64,000 nucleotides of DNA from Forficula auricularia (GCA_024734495.1 JALMQS010000153.1:5791294-5855293); one strand, 5' to 3'. Counted from the stretch's first letter, positions 41,804 through 52,165 are shown. Program-made: numbers and translations. Notes: generated by a model from the sequence alone, not told the origin.

Positions 41804-42266
41804 TAGTTATTGATGGGTGAGTATAACTCGGCTCCCATTTGTCTCTCTTTTCAGTAATAACAACAATATTACAATACTTTTCAACATTATATCATAAGAG
41901 TACTTAGTTAACTGTAATATTGTTATTTTCTAGAAAATCATAAGATGGTGTCATCTATTAAATCCGATGGAATGGAATATTTTTAATTATATGTCAGAGG
42001 GGTTGTTTTACACCCCCCCCCCCCAGGTGGCCCGAATTGCTGTTACTGGCACTCGGGTTCGATTCCCGAGGGGGTGAAAAACAACCCCTCTGACATATAA
42101 TTAAAAATATTCCATTCCATCGGATTTAATAGATGACACCATCTTATGATTTTCTAGTAAATTTGAATCTATTACCATCGGCAAATTAATATCTTTCATA
42201 TTGTAGTTTTTCACTGAAAAGAGAGACAAATGGGAGCCGAGAGTTATACTCACCCATCAATAACTA

Positions 42267-42318
42267 TTCAATACCCTGAAGAAAGAGAGAAAAGGTCTCC
42301 GAAACGTCGGAATTTGAA
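42267..42318 (+). ncRNA. Hammerhead ribozyme-like motif 4 (type I, C3/G8)
   Basis: UUCAA, UA, CC, CUGAAGA, extra A, AGAGA...UCUCC (one A-C mismatch at the base of helix II), GAAAC, GUC, GG, AAU, UUGAA. Confidence 0.72.
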
Positions 42319-42439
42319 TAAAATTTAAATAATTTATGGACTGCCTTTGATTATAACCTACTTATTTCGCTTACCAGTCCGTCTTTCTAAGAATATAATT
42401 AAAATTAAGTAAAAATAATAATTAATAAATATCTAAATA

Positions 42440-43345
42440 TAAAAATAATAAATATAATTATAAAAAGAATAGTTGCTTTGAGGATTCATTACCAAGTGGG
42501 TGAGAGTCTGTCGCCCGGAGCCTGCAGACTTTCCTCGTGGGTCCATTAGAGGGGAGATCATGGTCAGTGTTTTCCATTTTAGGCATCTGCTGGACATTTG
42601 TTGTCTAGATTTTAAGTTTAGCTGTCAGGATGCCCTCTAATCTTAGCTAGTTCGCTCTGGTTAGGTCCTTAATTGTGCATGTATTAGCTTTAGAGTCCAG
42701 CAGAGAGCTAATATCGAAGTCACTGCTTTGTTCTCGCCACGAACGAACCACGAGGGGAGTCGGCCAGACCGTAGTATAACGGTTGAGGTCCAGGTCTCCT
42801 CTAATCTTAAAATGCGAAGCGATTTCGGGAGATTAATTTGATCTCACACAATATAGCCAGTGAACAAGGGTTCGATGCTAGATTTTGCCCGGTGAATGCC
42901 TCCAGGAGGAGTGCCTCTTATTTCCGGATCTGCCCGGAACACGTGCGTAGATTTCAGAAAATTTTTGGGCGATGACTGACAGAAAGATCCTCTACCTTTG
43001 TAAACTCATTTGTACATCTCTCTGACAGTCAATGCTTTTGCGCTTTCGGATCTAGGGACGGAATATCCAGACAGACAAACAACAAAAGATCATCAGATCG
43101 TCTACTGTGGGTATTCCCCGAAGAGGCTCTCCTGTTGCTAGGGACTGTGCGATGCGTTACCCCCATGTGACCCCTTTCGTCTCTTATAGGTACAGGTTAG
43201 GTAGGATCTCTTTCAGGAGCCCTGGGGTTCATTTACTGGGGTCTAAAAAATCAAACTTCTTCTTCACTGGCCGGTTCTCGCGGTGCGCGTTATCCGACTC
43301 AAAAAGTCCAAATCTTTTGTTTTTAAATTGAAATTATGAGAATTT
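42440..43345 (+). other. GC-richer unidentified segment with Pol III box-like motifs
   Basis: Noticeably higher G+C than the surroundings. TAGTATAACGG (about 42772) fits the tRNA A-box pattern and GGTTCGATGCT (about 42869) fits the B box, roughly 95 bp apart. It may be a SINE or a tRNA-related repeat, but no poly(A) tail or target duplication is visible. The short ORF at 43107-43331 has no recognisable domain. Confidence 0.4.
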
Positions 43346-44650
43346 CATTTGAGGCGATTGACCCTTGGACTTCGTGATTTTTTTTAAGAACAAATCCAAA
43401 CCAGATTTCTTTGTAATCAAATGATGAGATATTTGATTCAAAGCAATTATGCCATTTGGATCAGCGTAGAGGCAATAATATATTATTTATTTAATTTTGT
43501 TGCCTCTGGTTGTCTGTCTAGTTCTATTTACAAGGATTTTCCTTGTAAATGGAAGTGTAAACTAATATTTTTTGAGCTATGTCTTAGAATGTCTCTTAAA
43601 CTTGCTTTACTTTGGATGGCCACCGACTTACTACCAACTTTCTACGCAAAGGATACCGAGTTTAAACATGGTAAATATCTACGTTTTTATTTGATAAATA
43701 AACGAAAATTTCGATTAGGCCAGAAACCGTCGCAAACTCATATAACTCTTATTTGGATTTCCTAACGTCGATTAAAATTATTTCCAGAATGTGCATATTT
43801 ATTGGATAGTAGAAGTCTAATTTTCCTGGCTAAAAGAAGAGACTGGAAAGTTACTTTATCTAGAGAAATTTTTCATTGATATTTCCTTTTATGTTGAATC
43901 TGAAAATACCATCGACGTTTAGTTTGTTTAGCCTGAATATTTCAGGGTAGATATTACACGAACAGAAATGTTATTATGGTTGAGAGGGGAAACGTCCATA
44001 CATACATATTTTACCCTCCTGAAGGATCATAATGTGGAAAGATTTGAAAATTTCGGCTTTTAATTCTAGACTCTAATAATAATTAATAATTTAATAATTT
44101 TGCCCTCAGGAGCTTCATTTTATCGTGTTGTAAATCTTAAAAAAAAAATAGGAAATGTAAAGGCTACGAAGAAACTTAAAAGGCCAAAATAACGAAATTG
44201 TAAGTGGAATTCATCCAAAAGTCTTGCGACAAACTCTGGAATGTCTCAGATCAGTGTCGTAAAATTATTAAATTATTAATTATTATTAAATTATTTACTT
44301 AATAATTAAATATTTAATCATAATTATTTGATAATTAAGTTACACGATTGTTAAAAATAATTATTAGAATATTTTTTTTGAGATCTAATTGATTTAATAT
44401 TTTATTTTATTTGATGTCGTATAAAAAATAGTTCTATTGAAAGTTGTTTTTTTTCTATATTAAGAATATGTTCAGAAACATATAGGTTTCCATTTAAAAA
44501 ACAGAACTTGACCTAGAAATAGCCTTGAAAGCTTGTTCTAGGTCAACAAATAATACCATAGTTTAGTTTGCTCCCTGAAATAAATGTACTTTTATTTGAA
44601 ATTTTTTCATATAATGCTCTATTTTTGAGTTATATGACTGTCAAGATAAA
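43346..44650. other. Intergenic AT-rich DNA, no gene recognised
   Basis: The 114-codon frame at 43421-43765 has no recognised domain and includes a hairpin (TTTACAAGGATTTTCCTTGTAAA). A second small stem, GACCTAGAAATAG...CTAGGTC, lies at 44510-44550. Confidence 0.45.
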
Positions 44651-44654
44651 AAAC

Positions 44655-45015
44655 TCACCCGGTATATGAGAATCGGTTTCTCGAAAACGGCTCTAACGAT
44701 TTGGATGAAATTCACGGGTTATGGGGTTTTCGGGTTGACAATTCGATCTGTCACGATCTCATCTTCGCGCTAAGTTGTTTTTGATGGGTTATTTTTGTTA
44801 ATTCAAATAATTATTCACAGGTGTTTGTCCCGATAAAAATGTATCATTTAATAATTCATTACAAATATTATTATATATTAGAATTTGCCAATTTGATTAA
44901 TTGGAGGTATTTTTTTGAATAATAAATGATTAAATAATTAAAAATAATATTAATATATCACTTTGAACTAAAGCAAAAAATTACCGAGCAACGCTCGGTG
45001 CTCCAGGCACTATAC
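44655..45015 (+). mobile_element. Helitron-like repeat (CCGGT...GCTCCAGGCACTA)
   Basis: Shares CTCGAAAACGGCTCTAACGA, ATTTGGATGAAATTCACGGG and AAATAATTATTCACAGGTG with 54890-55525. It ends in ACCGAGCAACGCTCGGTGCT, a perfect hairpin, followed by CCAGGCACTA. Confidence 0.65.
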
Positions 45016-45109
45016 TAAATATAAGAGAAGAGGCGGAGTGTATGGCAAAGTCTAGTGGATGAACACATCGGCTTATTTTTTTCAAAAAATAAGATTATAG
45101 AGAAAAAAA

Positions 45110-46349
45110 TAATTTTTATAAAAAAAATAAAACCGACTCCAAAAAAATTAAATGCAATAGATAAAATAATAAGAACTCAAAAATCAAATAAAATCCACGA
45201 AAAAGGTATAAAATAATTATCTAATTTAGTTACAACTAAACGACGGAATTTTTACATGAAATCACTTTTTGATGTCGGTGCTAAACAAACTATATAAGCG
45301 AAAACACGCGATGTTGCCTTCATTCAGCTGCCTAAACGTACTAGGTATGATCCGTTGAGTGCGATTCATAAAATGTTTATGTTTGGCACCGACTTCAAAA
45401 AGTGATTTCATGTTAATATTTAGTCGTTTAGTTGTAACTAAATAAGATAATATTATTTATACCTTTTAGTGTATTTTTATTTTATTTTTGAGTTCTTATT
45501 TTTTATTTGTTGAATTTAAGTGTTTTGAAGTCGGTTTTATTTTTCTTCTAAAAATTATTTTTATTTTTCTCTTTTTAGTGATGTTATTAATAGTGACTTA
45601 ATATAATACCTTGCCTGAAGAGAAAGATTCGGGCGAATGAATCAGAAAATGTTAATAAAATCCAATTTATAAATAGTGAAATTCTTTCAAACGTTAGCGG
45701 ATTCTAAAATATTTTTTTTTAAACCGACTTCAAAAAATGAGGAGGTTATCAATTCGACTGATTTTTTTGTATCTATGTTACCTGATATCTTCGCCAATTG
45801 TGAACCGATTTTGATGATTTTTTGCATTGGGTTCAGTCTAGTTCCCGATTGGTTCCCGTTTTTTTCAATTGGTATTGAACCTTTTTTGAAATCTATGTTC
45901 ACGCATAACTTCTTTGTTTATGAGCCGATTTCAATGATTCTTCTTTTATTGGAAAGAGGCTATCTTAGGGGTGGTCCCATATTAATTTGGCCAAGTTCTG
46001 ATGATATGATCAATGACGAAATAACGTAAATCTCAATTCTTATGAGCAAATAATCGAAATTATAATAAATAAAATCTTTTATAAAAAAATCTTAAAACGT
46101 TCATTTAAAACCAGCAAACGTTTCGAGAAATTTCTATATTTATGAATTGAATTTTTTTATCATTTTCTGATTCATTCGCCCGACGCTTTCTCTTCCGAGA
46201 TGCATACAAAAACAAACTATATAAGCGAGCGTACCCGCCAAACGTACTAAGAAAGATCCATCGAGTGGGATTCGCAAAATATACCTAGCGTATATGTTGC
46301 ACCGGCCACAAAAAGTGATTTCATGTAACAATTTCATCATTTAGTTCTA
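45110..46349. repeat. CCGACTTC fold-back family, copy 2, with neighbouring fragments
   Basis: AAAACCGACTCCAAAAAAAT (45130) and GAAGTCGGTTTTATTTTTC (45530) bound a fold-back like that at 28645-29175. 45720-46030 carries ACCGACTTCAAAAAATGAGG and an uninterrupted frame (45676-46029, 117 codons). That frame resembles only other copies of the repeat (compare the minus frame at 29119-29406), so it is not a gene. 45610-45660 and 46150-46200 form another inverted pair. A relic CGAAACGUUUG lies on the minus strand at about 46112. Confidence 0.6.
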
Positions 46350-47395
46350 ACTAAATAACAACCACACCAACGCTGGAGTTCCTCGGGGATCGGTTATCTC
46401 CCCTACGCTTTCTTATCTATATCATATATCAACGACCTTCTAAACTTGCCCTCAATCCGGTACATTGTTACGCAGATTACAGCACCCTACATAACGCCCC
46501 TGTATCTCATAAAAACCGTGCAGACATTGCATCCTCAAATTAATTTAGACTTATGCAAACTTAAAAACTGGGGATCCCAAAACTTAGTTAACTTCAATGC
46601 AGGGAAAACTCAGTGTTGCCTTATTTCTAGGCGCGTCGACAGAAACCTCCCAAACATATCATTCGATTCAAACTCACTAGAATTCAGGGATAAAATTTCA
46701 ATGCTAGGTGTAACTCTAGGGTCTGACCTTTCATGGAATGACCATATCTCAACCACGTGCTAAAGCTGCAGCGCGCAAGCTTGGTCTCCTATTTAGGTCT
46801 AGACGCTGTTATACTCCCAGTCAACTTATTATACTGTATCAGGCTCAAATTCGTCCCTGTCTCGAATATGGCTCTCATCTGTGGAGGGGTGCCTCCAAGC
46901 ATTCTCTTGCTACACTGGATGCGATTCAGAAGCGAGCAATTAAACTAATAGGAGACCCGGCTCTAACCAACTCACTCGACTCCCTGGCTCACCGAAGAAC
47001 CGTTTCTGCCCTTTCCCTATACTACAGATACTATCACGGTATCTGTTCAGTCGAGCTGAAATCAATTATCCCCCATAATGCCCTCTTTACGAGAAACACG
47101 CGGTTTTCGAACGCTCAGCACCCCTTCGCTGTCAAATTGGGTAAAAGTCGAACAAGCGCTTTAGCCAACTCTTTTATCCCATATGAGACTGGAACTCGCT
47201 CCCTGCCACCATCTTTCCCGCGACTTATAATCTTCAGCTATTTAAGACCCGTATCCACAGATACCTTCGACCCCCGCCCAGCCCATACAATTCTTTCTTC
47301 TTCTTTTCACGATGGAGGGGCCAACCCAGGCCTTTAGGGGTTGCACCTTTCTGGTGTAACTCCTTCTCTCATCATTTTCATAAAAAAAACATAAT
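46350..47395 (+). mobile_element. Jockey-like LINE, 5'-truncated, with RT motifs and 3' end
   Basis: GVPRGSVISPT (RT motif with GxPQGS) at about 46376, then YADYST (the YADD box with the second Asp lost) at about 46470. Then a frame (46446-46763, residues NFNAGKTQCCLISRR, MLGVTLGSDLSWNDHIS) and, after a frameshift, 46738-47337. The 3' end GGTTGCACCTTTCTGGTGTA and a short A-run at 47383 match the copy at 11055-11760. It lies within a CCGACTTC-type repeat. Confidence 0.85.
46738..47337 (+). pseudogene. Jockey-like LINE ORF2 C-terminal region
   Basis: 199 codons: AAARKLGLLFRSRRCYTPSQ, ILYQAQIRPCLEYGSHLWRG, IQKRAIKLIGDPALTNSLDS and LAHRRTVSALSLYYRYYHGI are the standard post-RT tail of arthropod jockey-type elements. 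The end is frameshifted (FIPYETGTRSLPPSF stands in for the usual W-N-x-LP box). The truncated 5' end and the YADY change make it inactive. Confidence 0.82.
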
Positions 47396-47489
47396 TATTT
47401 TAAACCTTTTTATTTGATTTTTAAGTTATTATTATTTTATTTGTTGCATTTAATTTTTTTGAAGTCGGTTTTTATTTTTTTCAAAAAAT

Positions 47490-47949
47490 GTGATTATAGT
47501 GAAAAAGAAAGGAGTGTGCGAGTTGATTGTAGCATGGACCGTAGTAGTATTTGTACTAGTGTTGGTTGGAAGGAATATCGCGGAGGGCGGGGGTGGTGGT
47601 ATGGTGCGTCGGCGCGCGGAGGGCGTCGCACCTTCCACCCCTTGTGTGTGTGTGTATGTGTGTGGCCACCCTTGGTTCAAGGGGGGTTGTCGGTGGGTCG
47701 GTCAGTCGATCGCGAGCCTCGAACCGTTGCCGGTGGCCCCGACGTCCACTACACGGGGGTTGTGCGCGCTCGCGCCCAGTGGCGGTGTTTTTCCTTTCTT
47801 ATTTCTCTTCTTTTCCTTCTCTTTCTCTCTATCTCTCTATTTATCTTTCTCTCTCTCCCTCCCTCTTTCGTTGTGTATAAAATGTGAGAATGTGACCATG
47901 ATTTAATCAAATTATTTCCATTCCAACAACAACAACAACGTAAACCGCA
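47490..47949 (+). promoter_or_regulatory. Nrx-1: Probable neurexin-1 promoter / 5' UTR
   Basis: A GC- and CpG-rich patch (47570-47780: GTCGGCGCGCGGAGGGCGTC) stands out in AT-rich DNA. It is followed by (TG)n and (TC)n tracts, a CAACAACAACAACAACG run and CCGCAATGG, a good start context. No TATA box at a clear place. The overlapping frames at 47414-47906 are low-complexity leader, not genes. Confidence 0.6.
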
Positions 47950-48270
47950 ATGGAGCTCGTGTTGTTCCGTGACATTGTGACTGTGCTACTCCTTGTGGGT
48001 TGCCTCGAGGGTTTTGTCTTAGAGGGCTCGCAAACCTCCTATGCACAATTCCGCAAATGGAATGCCGGCCTTAACGGCTCGCTGGAGCTGGAATTTAAAA
48101 CAGAGCAGCCTAATGGATTGTTGTTGTACACCGATGACGGGGGTACTTATGATTTTTTCGAAATTAAATTAGTGGAAGGAGCGTTACGATTGAGATACAA
48201 TTTAGGCGGCGGGGCGCAAATTTTAACCGTCGGTCGTGACCTCAACGACGGCCACTGGCATAAAGTACAG
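47950..48270 (+). CDS. Nrx-1: Neurexin-1, first coding exon (signal peptide and first LNS domain)
   Basis: 107 codons from ATG in CCGCAATGG to the donor CAG|GTAAGC at 48271, ending in phase 0. Residues 1-21 form a signal peptide with the core IVTVLLLVGCLEG. Then FVLEGSQTSYAQFRKWNAGL, SLELEFKTEQPNGLLLYTDD and FFEIKLVEGALRLRYNLGGG, the first laminin-G/LNS domain, closely matching insect neurexin-1 (alpha form). HWHKVQ is the usual break point. Known role: presynaptic adhesion receptor that binds neuroligin and organises active zones. The rest of LNS1 is not found in the next 15.7 kb, so the first intron extends past the window. Reading on gives VSENVSTGY and a stop, which is intron. Confidence 0.93.
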
Positions 48271-48349
48271 GTAAGCGAGAACGTGTCAACCGGATACTGA
48301 ATAAATAAACTAATCAATAAATTAATTGAATAAATAATTAGAAAAAAAG

Positions 48350-50870
48350 TGGAAACTTTTTAAATATTCAAAACTCTCTCATAGAATAGTTATTTATCGT
48401 AATAGTCAGCTAGAGTTTGAGTTGTATTTCTAATAAATTTAGATACAATAAAATAAATAAATACAAATTTTTTTTAAAGAAAACAATCTTTATTAGAACA
48501 ACACACGTTTCAGGAGAAATTCTTAATTTTTTAATGGAAATTCAAAAAAAAAAAAAAAAAATACTGAATCAATAAATTAATTAAATAAATGATTTAAGGA
48601 AAAAGTGGAAACTTTTTCAATATTCAAAACACCCTCCTAAAAGGCATAAGAAGAGTTATTTATCCTAATAGCTTGCTAGAGTTTGAGCTGAATTTCTAAT
48701 AAATTTAGATACAATAAAACAAATAAATACAAATCTTTTTGATAAAACCATCTTCAAACCTTTATTAGATCAACAAACGTTTCGGGAGAAATGATTCATT
48801 TATCAATGGAAATTAAAAAAATTACGAAATCAATAAATTAATTGAATAAATTATTTAAGGAAAAAGTGGAAACTTTTACAATATTCAAAACACCCTCCCT
48901 AAATGGTCATAAGATGAGTTATTTATCGTAATAGCCAGCTACAGTTAGAGTTGTATTTCTAATAAATTTAGACCCAATAAAATAAATAAATTAGATCAAC
49001 AAACGTTTCGGGAGAAATCTTCATTTATCAATGGAAATTTAAAAAGAATTACTTAATAAATAAATTAATTGAATATAAGAATTGAAGGAAAAAGTGACAA
49101 CTTTTTCAATATTCAAAACACCCTCATATTTATTTATCGTAATAGCCAGCTAGAGTTTGAGCTGTATTTCTAATAAATTTAGATACAATAAAATAAATAA
49201 ATACAAATCTTTTTTACAAAAACAATCTTCAAACAATCACAAAACGTTTCGGGAGAAATTTTCCCTTTATCAATGGAAATTTAAAAAAACTATACTGAAT
49301 CATTAAATTAATTGAATAAATAATTGAAGGAAAAAGTGGAAACTTTTTCAATATTCAAAACACCCTCCCTAAAAGGCATAATAAGAATTATTTATCTTAA
49401 TAGCCTGCTAGAGTTTGAGCTGTATTTCTAATAAATTTAGATACATAAAAACAAATAAATACAAATCTTTTTTGAGAAAACCATCTTCAAAACTTTATTA
49501 GATTACCAAATGTTTCAGGAGAAATTCTCTCTTATCAATAGAAATTTAAAAAAATATACTGAATCAATAAATTAATTGAATAAATAATTGAAGGAAAAAG
49601 TGGAAACTTTTTCAATATTCAAAACACCCTCCCTAAATGGCCATTAGAAGAGTTATTTATCGTAATAGCCAGATAGAGTTAGAGTTGTATTTCTAATAAA
49701 TTTAGATACAATATAAAATAAATACAAATATAGCAAGATTACATATATAGCGAGGAGTAGCACATATAATATATAGCGTGGGAGAGAAGGCCGGCAAGCA
49801 AGAGGTAGGTGGTTAGGGTTAAATAAAAATGCACATATAAAATTTGTAGACGACACAAGGCGAGTGGACGCAGGTGAACTTGTAGGGAAAGAGATGATTC
49901 GATACACTTCGGGCTACTGTACCAGTAAGAGACCCCCGTTGTGTAGGTATCAATCTTCAAGTGTATTGCACTTAAATTTAAGTGCGCGCCACACAAATAT
50001 TTTTTGAGAAACCATCTTCAAATTTTTATTAGATCAACAAACGTTTTGGGAAAAATTCTCCATTTATCAATGAAAATCAAAAAAGAATTACTGAATCAAT
50101 AAATTAATTGAATAAATAATTGAAGGAAAAAGTGACAACTTTTTCAATATTCAAAACACCCTCCTAAAAGGCCATGAGAAGAGTTATTTATCGTAATAGC
50201 CAGCTAGAGTTTGGGCTGTATTTCTAATAAATTTAGACACAATAAAATAAATAAATATACTTTTTTTTGAAGAAAAGCATCTTCATTTTGGACCCCGAAG
50301 AAGGAAAAGTTTCTGTTTTTCTATTTACTCCTTTATTTATGCCCAAAGCTTTACCACTATACCAAATTTCAACATTCTAGCTTAATTGTGTTTTCACTAT
50401 ATGTTAATTAAGCCTATAAATTTCACCCCTTCACTTTAGGTCCTGAAGAAGGGAAAGTTTCACTTTTTCGATTTTGATCACCAAACGTTTCGGAAGAAAA
50501 TCTTCCTTATCAATGGAAATTTAAAAAAACTAAACTGAATCAATACATTAATTGAATAAAGAATTTAAGGAAAAAGTGGAAACTTTTTCAATATTCAAAA
50601 TACCCTCCCCAAAAAAACTTTTTCAATAAATTAATTGAATAAGAATTGAAGGAAAAAGTGGAAACTTTTTCAATATTCAAAACACCCTCTCTAAATAGTC
50701 ATGAGATGAGTTATTTATCGTAATAGCCAGTTAGAGTTGAGTTGTATTTCTAATAAATTTAGATACAATATAAAATAAATAAATACAATTTTTTTAAAGA
50801 AGAAAACAATCTTCAAACCATTATCAGATCAACAAACGTTTCGGGAGAAATTCTCCCTTATCAATAGATA
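48350..50870 (-). repeat. Tandem array of about 250-bp units with a U3/A8 hammerhead-like motif per unit
   Basis: Eight units in the same orientation, recognised by ACGTTTCGGGAGAAAT near 48505, 48771, 48992, 49233, 49503, 50040, 50477 and 50832. Spacing is 222-268 bp for the first five, longer where insertions occur (49730-50000 and 50290-50460). Shared body: GGAAAAAGTGGAAACTTTTT, TATTCAAAACACCCTCC and TTATTTATCGTAATAGCCAG. On the minus strand each unit has (C/U)AUUGAUAA, a GGGAGA/UCUCCC-type hairpin and GAAACGUUUG. Confidence 0.8.
50828..50869 (-). ncRNA. Hammerhead-like motif, U3/A8 class, best unit of the tandem array
   Basis: The minus strand reads AUC, UA, UUGAUAA, helix II GGGAGA/UCUCCC (6 bp, loop AUU), GAAAC, GUU, UG, UU, GAU. 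Here no extra base separates A9 from helix II. Helix I is short (UA/UG, then AUC/GAU after a UU bulge). Confidence 0.55.
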
Positions 50871-50871
50871 T

Positions 50872-51085
50872 TTAACACTAGAACGCCCGAAGCCGTCAAT
50901 TTGACGGTTTTCACATTTCATTTCTCTTTCATTTCGTTACTAATTAAGTTAGAACTTTTAAACTCGCTGACTTTTAATCATTTTTGAATAGCTTTCTAAT
51001 AAAAAAAAAATAGCACCCTATGAATTTTTATTTAGGAGAAAATTATGGATTTACCAAGAACGCCCAGAAGCCGTCAATTTGACGG
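50872..51085. mobile_element. piggyBac-type end fragment
   Basis: TTAA (50872-50875), then CACTAGAACGCCCGAAGCCG. The palindrome CCGTCAATTTGACGG occurs at about 50893 and again at about 51072, the second within AAGAACGCCCAGAAGCCG. TTAA plus a C-A-C start fits piggyBac ends. No transposase. Confidence 0.6.
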
Positions 51086-51239
51086 TAACACTTTTTACCC
51101 CAATTTTTATATTTTAAATTAATTTTTCAAGTACGAATAATTCCCATTCTTTTTTTGGAACATTTCCATCCTTTTTGACCTTCGGATTATTTTTTGTTCT
51201 GCCTTTTTTTCAATTTACAATCTTCCTTGAAAAACTTGG

Positions 51240-51520
51240 GGTAAAACAAAATTTGGTAACACACAGACTAACTAACAGACAACCAGACAGACAGACTAAC
51301 TAACAGACATTTTGACAAAACAATTATTATCTCAAAAATATATAATTTTTTCGATGTTACTTATTAGAGCTTTTTTGTAGAGCGAATGCCATGGTTTTCG
51401 CTCAATTTTTTTAATCAAAATAGTTTCAGCCGTTTTTTAGATATTTCGAAAAAGAAGGAAAAAACCACTTTTTTCATGCACGATTACACATTTGACCATA
51501 CCCTGTATGGTAAAGTAAAA
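51240..51520 (-). repeat. TATGGTCAAGTATTG repeat family, partial reverse copy
   Basis: It contains (ACAGACTAACTA)n, TTGACAAAACAATTATTATC and the end ACCATACCCTGTATGGTAAA. The G-rich 110-bp units are missing. Confidence 0.65.
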
Positions 51521-51530
51521 AAAAAATCAA

Positions 51531-51701
51531 GGGGGGGGGTCGGATAGGCTAGGCGGTAGCGTATCATCCTGCTAACCAAGTGGACCCGGGTTCGAATCCG
51601 ACTCGAGGCATCCGGCTAAAATCTGACCCCCGGGGTAGGGACAAATTTGAATAAAATAAATAGTATCGTAAATGGCTTATGGCTAGAAAGGCCTAAAAGC
51701 C
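51531..51701 (+). mobile_element. tRNA-derived SINE, copy 2
   Basis: Same family as 16773-16958: GATAGGCTAGGCGGTAGC (A box), GGTTCGAATCC (B box), CATCCGGCTAAAATCTGACC and a short A-tail. The likely duplication is AAAAAAATCAA on both sides, inserted at the A-rich tip of the preceding repeat. Confidence 0.88.
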
Positions 51702-51917
51702 AAAAAAAAATCAAATACAAGAATTCAAGTGAGTCGATAGAAATAGACTTTCAAAAGGACAACAACAGAAAATTTACCAAATATTTTTTAAAATTAGTAC
51801 ATAAATTATATATGAACAAAAAGCAACTAATATATTCAATGTATCTATATTTTAAAGCGAAAGTATTTATAACGAGCCTCTGAACTTTTAATAAATTATT
51901 GTGGTGTTTCATCAATA

Positions 51918-52165
51918 TTGATAGTGATTGATGACGTTATGCAAATTTATAATTGCTATATTATTTAACTTTTCTTGACCCATAGTTGATCGTAAATAAG
52001 ATTTCAATCTAATTAAAGCTGAAAAGCATCTTTCTATATCAAAATCATTCTTATAAAAATCGCAAGCTTCTTGATCTTAGTAAGAATTCTTCCATATTTG
52101 TTAAATGGTCCATAACAGGAGTTTCAAAACGTTCATTTAAAGAAGAATAAATGTTTTATCTAATA
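51918..52165 (-). pseudogene. hAT transposase, C-terminal dimerisation fragment
   Basis: The minus strand reads LNERFETPVMDHLTNMEEFL, then after a frameshift FDIERCFSALIRLKSYLRST and MGQEKLNNIAIINLHNVI. The R-x-FS-x-L-x-R-x-K-x-YLRS-x-MGQ-E-x-LN motif is the hAT C-terminal dimerisation region (ZMYM1-like type). It may belong with the fragment at 56358-56560. Confidence 0.75.

Larger units (their letters stand above)
41711..42395. repeat. Fold-back with opposed hammerheads and a tRNA T-arm relic at its apex
   Basis: Ends GTAGGTTATAATGAAAGGCA and TTGATTATAACCTACTTATT. The outer arms hold one hammerhead each (41752-41803 minus, 42267-42318 plus). An inner, nearly perfect hairpin (about 41931-42168, 95-bp arms with CCGATGGAATGGAATATTTT) has a loop with CTCGGGTTCGATTCCCGAG, a canonical tRNA T-stem-loop (42052-42070). 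Confidence 0.85.

Noticed and set aside
42052..42070. Complete tRNA gene
   Set aside because: Only the T-stem-loop is present. There is no matching acceptor stem, D arm or anticodon arm, and it lies at the apex of a hairpin.
45676..46029. 117-codon ORF with regular hydrophobic and charged pattern
   Set aside because: The frame translates the CCGACTTC repeat, and the copy at 29119-29406 gives a similar peptide on the other strand. I take it as repeat DNA, although its openness in two copies is a mild puzzle.
47414..47906. Three overlapping ORFs upstream of the neurexin start
   Set aside because: They come from CpG-rich and (TC)n/(TG)n leader sequence, are low-complexity in all frames, and the neurexin exon already explains the region.
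48350..50870. CRISPR-like array or satellite with spacers
   Set aside because: Units are 222-268 bp with continuous similarity, in eukaryotic intron DNA. No short repeat/spacer structure anywhere in the window.
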